A DNA stretch of 64,000 bases from Methanocellales archaeon (GTDB lineage: Archaea > Halobacteriota > UBA148), in assembly GCA_028715985.1 (NCBI GenBank), contig JAQUQR010000001.1, forward strand, positions 189,927 through 253,926. The letters run 5' to 3'. Position numbers and translations under genes: made by a program. Under the pieces are notes generated by a model that was given only the letters and a program-made list of their open reading frames with translations, did no database searches and was not told the origin of the DNA. How positions within the stretch are numbered: position 1 is the stretch's first letter; each line of letters opens with the position of its first letter. Below are positions 62,845 through 64,000 of this stretch, piece by piece.

Positions 62845-63419
62845 CCCTCGACAAACAGAAAGTCCTTGTTATTGACAACTATGACTCCTTCGTCTATAAT
62901 TTAGTGCAATATGTTGGAGAGCTTGGAGCGAGAATCTCTGTCCTGAGGAACGATGTTGATATTGAACAAGTAGAACAAATAAACCCAGACAAGGTAGTGA
63001 TATCTCCCGGTCCTGGAAGGCCAGAAAATTCCGGTGTCTCTCTGCAAGTCATCAAAAAACTTGGAGGCAGCACTCCCGTTTTGGGTGTCTGTCTTGGCCA
63101 TCAAGCCATCGGGTACGTTTTTGGGGCGAAGGTGGTACATGCTAAGAGGATAATGCATGGAAAAACATCCGAGGTCCATCACGATGGAGAAGGGGTTTTT
63201 CAAAACATCAAAAACCCCATCTGTGCTACGAGATATCACTCCTTGATAGTCTCACATGAAAACTTTCCCACTTGCCTAAAAATTTCCGCCAAGACGAATC
63301 AGGAGGAGATCATGGGCATTCGCCATCAAGATTATCCAATAGAAGGCGTTCAATTCCATCCAGAGTCGATTTTAACCGATGACGGCAAGAAAATCATCAG
63401 AAACTTCTTGGAGATGTGA
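62841..63419 (+). CDS. trpG: Anthranilate synthase component II (glutamine amidotransferase)
   Basis: This class I glutamine amidotransferase supplies ammonia to TrpE. The catalytic cysteine is in VLGVCLGHQAIG near residue 84, and the His-Glu pair is in VQFHPESI near residues 172-176. The N-terminus VIDNYDSFVYNLVQYVGELG is typical. Length 192 is normal. It overlaps trpE by four bases and precedes trpD by six. Confidence 0.97.
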   Translation: MTLDKQKVLVIDNYDSFVYNLVQYVGELGARISVLRNDVDIEQVEQINPDKVVISPGPGRPENSGVSLQVIKKLGGSTPVLGVCLGHQAIGYVFGAKVVHAKRIMHGKTSEVHHDGEGVFQNIKNPICATRYHSLIVSHENFPTCLKISAKTNQEEIMGIRHQDYPIEGVQFHPESILTDDGKKIIRNFLEM

Positions 63420-63425
63420 ACATAC

Positions 63426-64000
63426 ATGATCGAGAGGGCTATTTCAAAGGTTATCGGGCGTGAGGACCTTAGCGAAGAAGAAGCCAGAAAGACAATGGAA
63501 GAGATAATGTCCGGGAGGGCTACCAATGCTCAGATAGCGGCTTTTTTGACAGGTCTGAGGCTAAAAGGGGAAAGGGTTGAAGAGATAACGGCTTTTGCAC
63601 GAGTCATGAGAGAATTTTGCTCGAGGATAGAGCCCAAAGTCAAGGGAATTCTCGTGGATACCTGCGGAACGGGCGGAGATAAAATAAAGACTTTCAACAT
63701 AAGCACCGCTTCAGCTCTAGTGGCTGCCGGAGCGGGAATACCCATAGCAAAACATGGCAACAGGTCTGTGACCAGCAAGTGCGGAAGTGCTGATGTGTTG
63801 GAAATGTGTGGCGTGAATATAGGACTGGAGCCTAAAAATGTTGAGAAATGCATTGAGCGCATAGGGTTTGGTTTCATGTTTGCCCCGGTGTTTCATGGCG
63901 CAATGAAATATGCAACCCCTGTGCGAAAAGAGATTGGAATCAGAACAGTCTTCAACGTACTTGGTCCGCTGACTAATCCTGCCGGGGCTGGGGCGCAAGT
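63426..64000 (+). CDS. trpD: Anthranilate phosphoribosyltransferase (partial, runs off the right edge)
   Basis: An ATG at 63426 opens a frame that continues to the window end, giving the first 191 residues. It matches Trp[16 protein letters not shown], the PRPP-binding motif [19 protein letters not shown] near residues 78-96, [19 protein letters not shown] near 118-136, and [16 protein letters not shown] at the edge. It transfers phosphoribose to anthranilate. It is the third gene of a trpEGD operon and completes the early tryptophan pathway. Confidence 0.95.
   Translation, partial: MIERAISKVIGREDLSEEEARKTMEEIMSGRATNAQIAAFLTGLRLKGERVEEITAFARVMREFCSRIEPKVKGILVDTCGTGGDKIKTFNISTASALVAAGAGIPIAKHGNRSVTSKCGSADVLEMCGVNIGLEPKNVEKCIERIGFGFMFAPVFHGAMKYATPVRKEIGIRTVFNVLGPLTNPAGAGAQ

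Overview
The window is a chromosome segment of an uncultured euryarchaeon with moderate GC content. Archaeal markers are spread over its whole length: proteasome beta subunit, the KH/beta-CASP nuclease aCPSF1, a thermosome, Hel308, the KEOPS subunit Cgi121, archaeal threonyl-tRNA synthetase, aIF1/SUI1, NAC, an archaeal SRP RNA, and tRNAs with anticodon-loop introns. Many genes have GGTGA-type ribosome sites or a TATA box about 25-30 bases before the start codon. The mevalonate operon carries a class II (bacterial-type) HMG-CoA reductase, as known from Archaeoglobi and some related lineages, so a Halobacteriota-type lineage is my best guess. No rRNA genes and no CRISPR array are visible.

Layout. 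0.1-6.0 kb: Mut7-C nuclease, psmB-aCPSF1, nth, thermosome. 6.1-16.8 kb: transposase remnant, ilvD, a frameshifted membrane protein, CPA/TrkA antiporter, Hel308-Cgi121, a 58-residue membrane protein with a GNAT enzyme and a lipoprotein, a YgjP-like metallopeptidase and a zinc-ribbon protein. 16.8-22.0 kb: an accessory-looking block. On the minus strand it has a UPRTase-like/winged-helix protein, a CARF-like/winged-helix protein and an unknown membrane protein. On the plus strand it has a small ORF, a dCTP-deaminase-like membrane protein lacking the catalytic glutamate, and an intact dUTPase. This is the best candidate in the window for an undescribed nucleotide-sensing system. 22.0-24.0 kb: SRP RNA with tRNA-Ser, tRNA-Pro, and a possible tRNA-targeted insertion. 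24.0-29.4 kb: one tightly packed operon of XRE-type regulator, HMG-CoA synthase, thiolase, DUF35 bridge protein, HMG-CoA reductase and panB.

29.5-35.3 kb: an AT-rich piece carrying the 5' end of a gene that looks like Patescibacteria (CPR), abutting archaeal pyrI-pyrB, then S-adenosylhomocysteinase, FxsA, a membrane hydrolase and an ACT regulator. 35.5-43.8 kb: an accessory/defence island with a type IIG restriction-modification enzyme, an H-protein-like protein without the lipoyl lysine, a HicA-like toxin, an unknown gene, a 52-residue zinc ribbon, a broken SWIM/DDE insertion sequence, a truncated PD-(D/E)XK nuclease, dispersed CAACCGAAG repeats and a RelB/RelE pair.

43.9-57.1 kb: RDD protein, DRG-type GTPase, membrane proteins, the NfeD protease-slipin pair, TrmI-NAC, then an overlapping run of nnr, moaC, a SpoU methyltransferase and a tRNA methylthiotransferase, then a lipoprotein, TatD and a small membrane protein. 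57.1-64.0 kb: IS200/IS605 remnant, thrS, a tRNA Val-Gln-Trp cluster (two with introns), SUI1, and divergent pheA versus trpE-trpG-trpD. trpD runs off the right edge.
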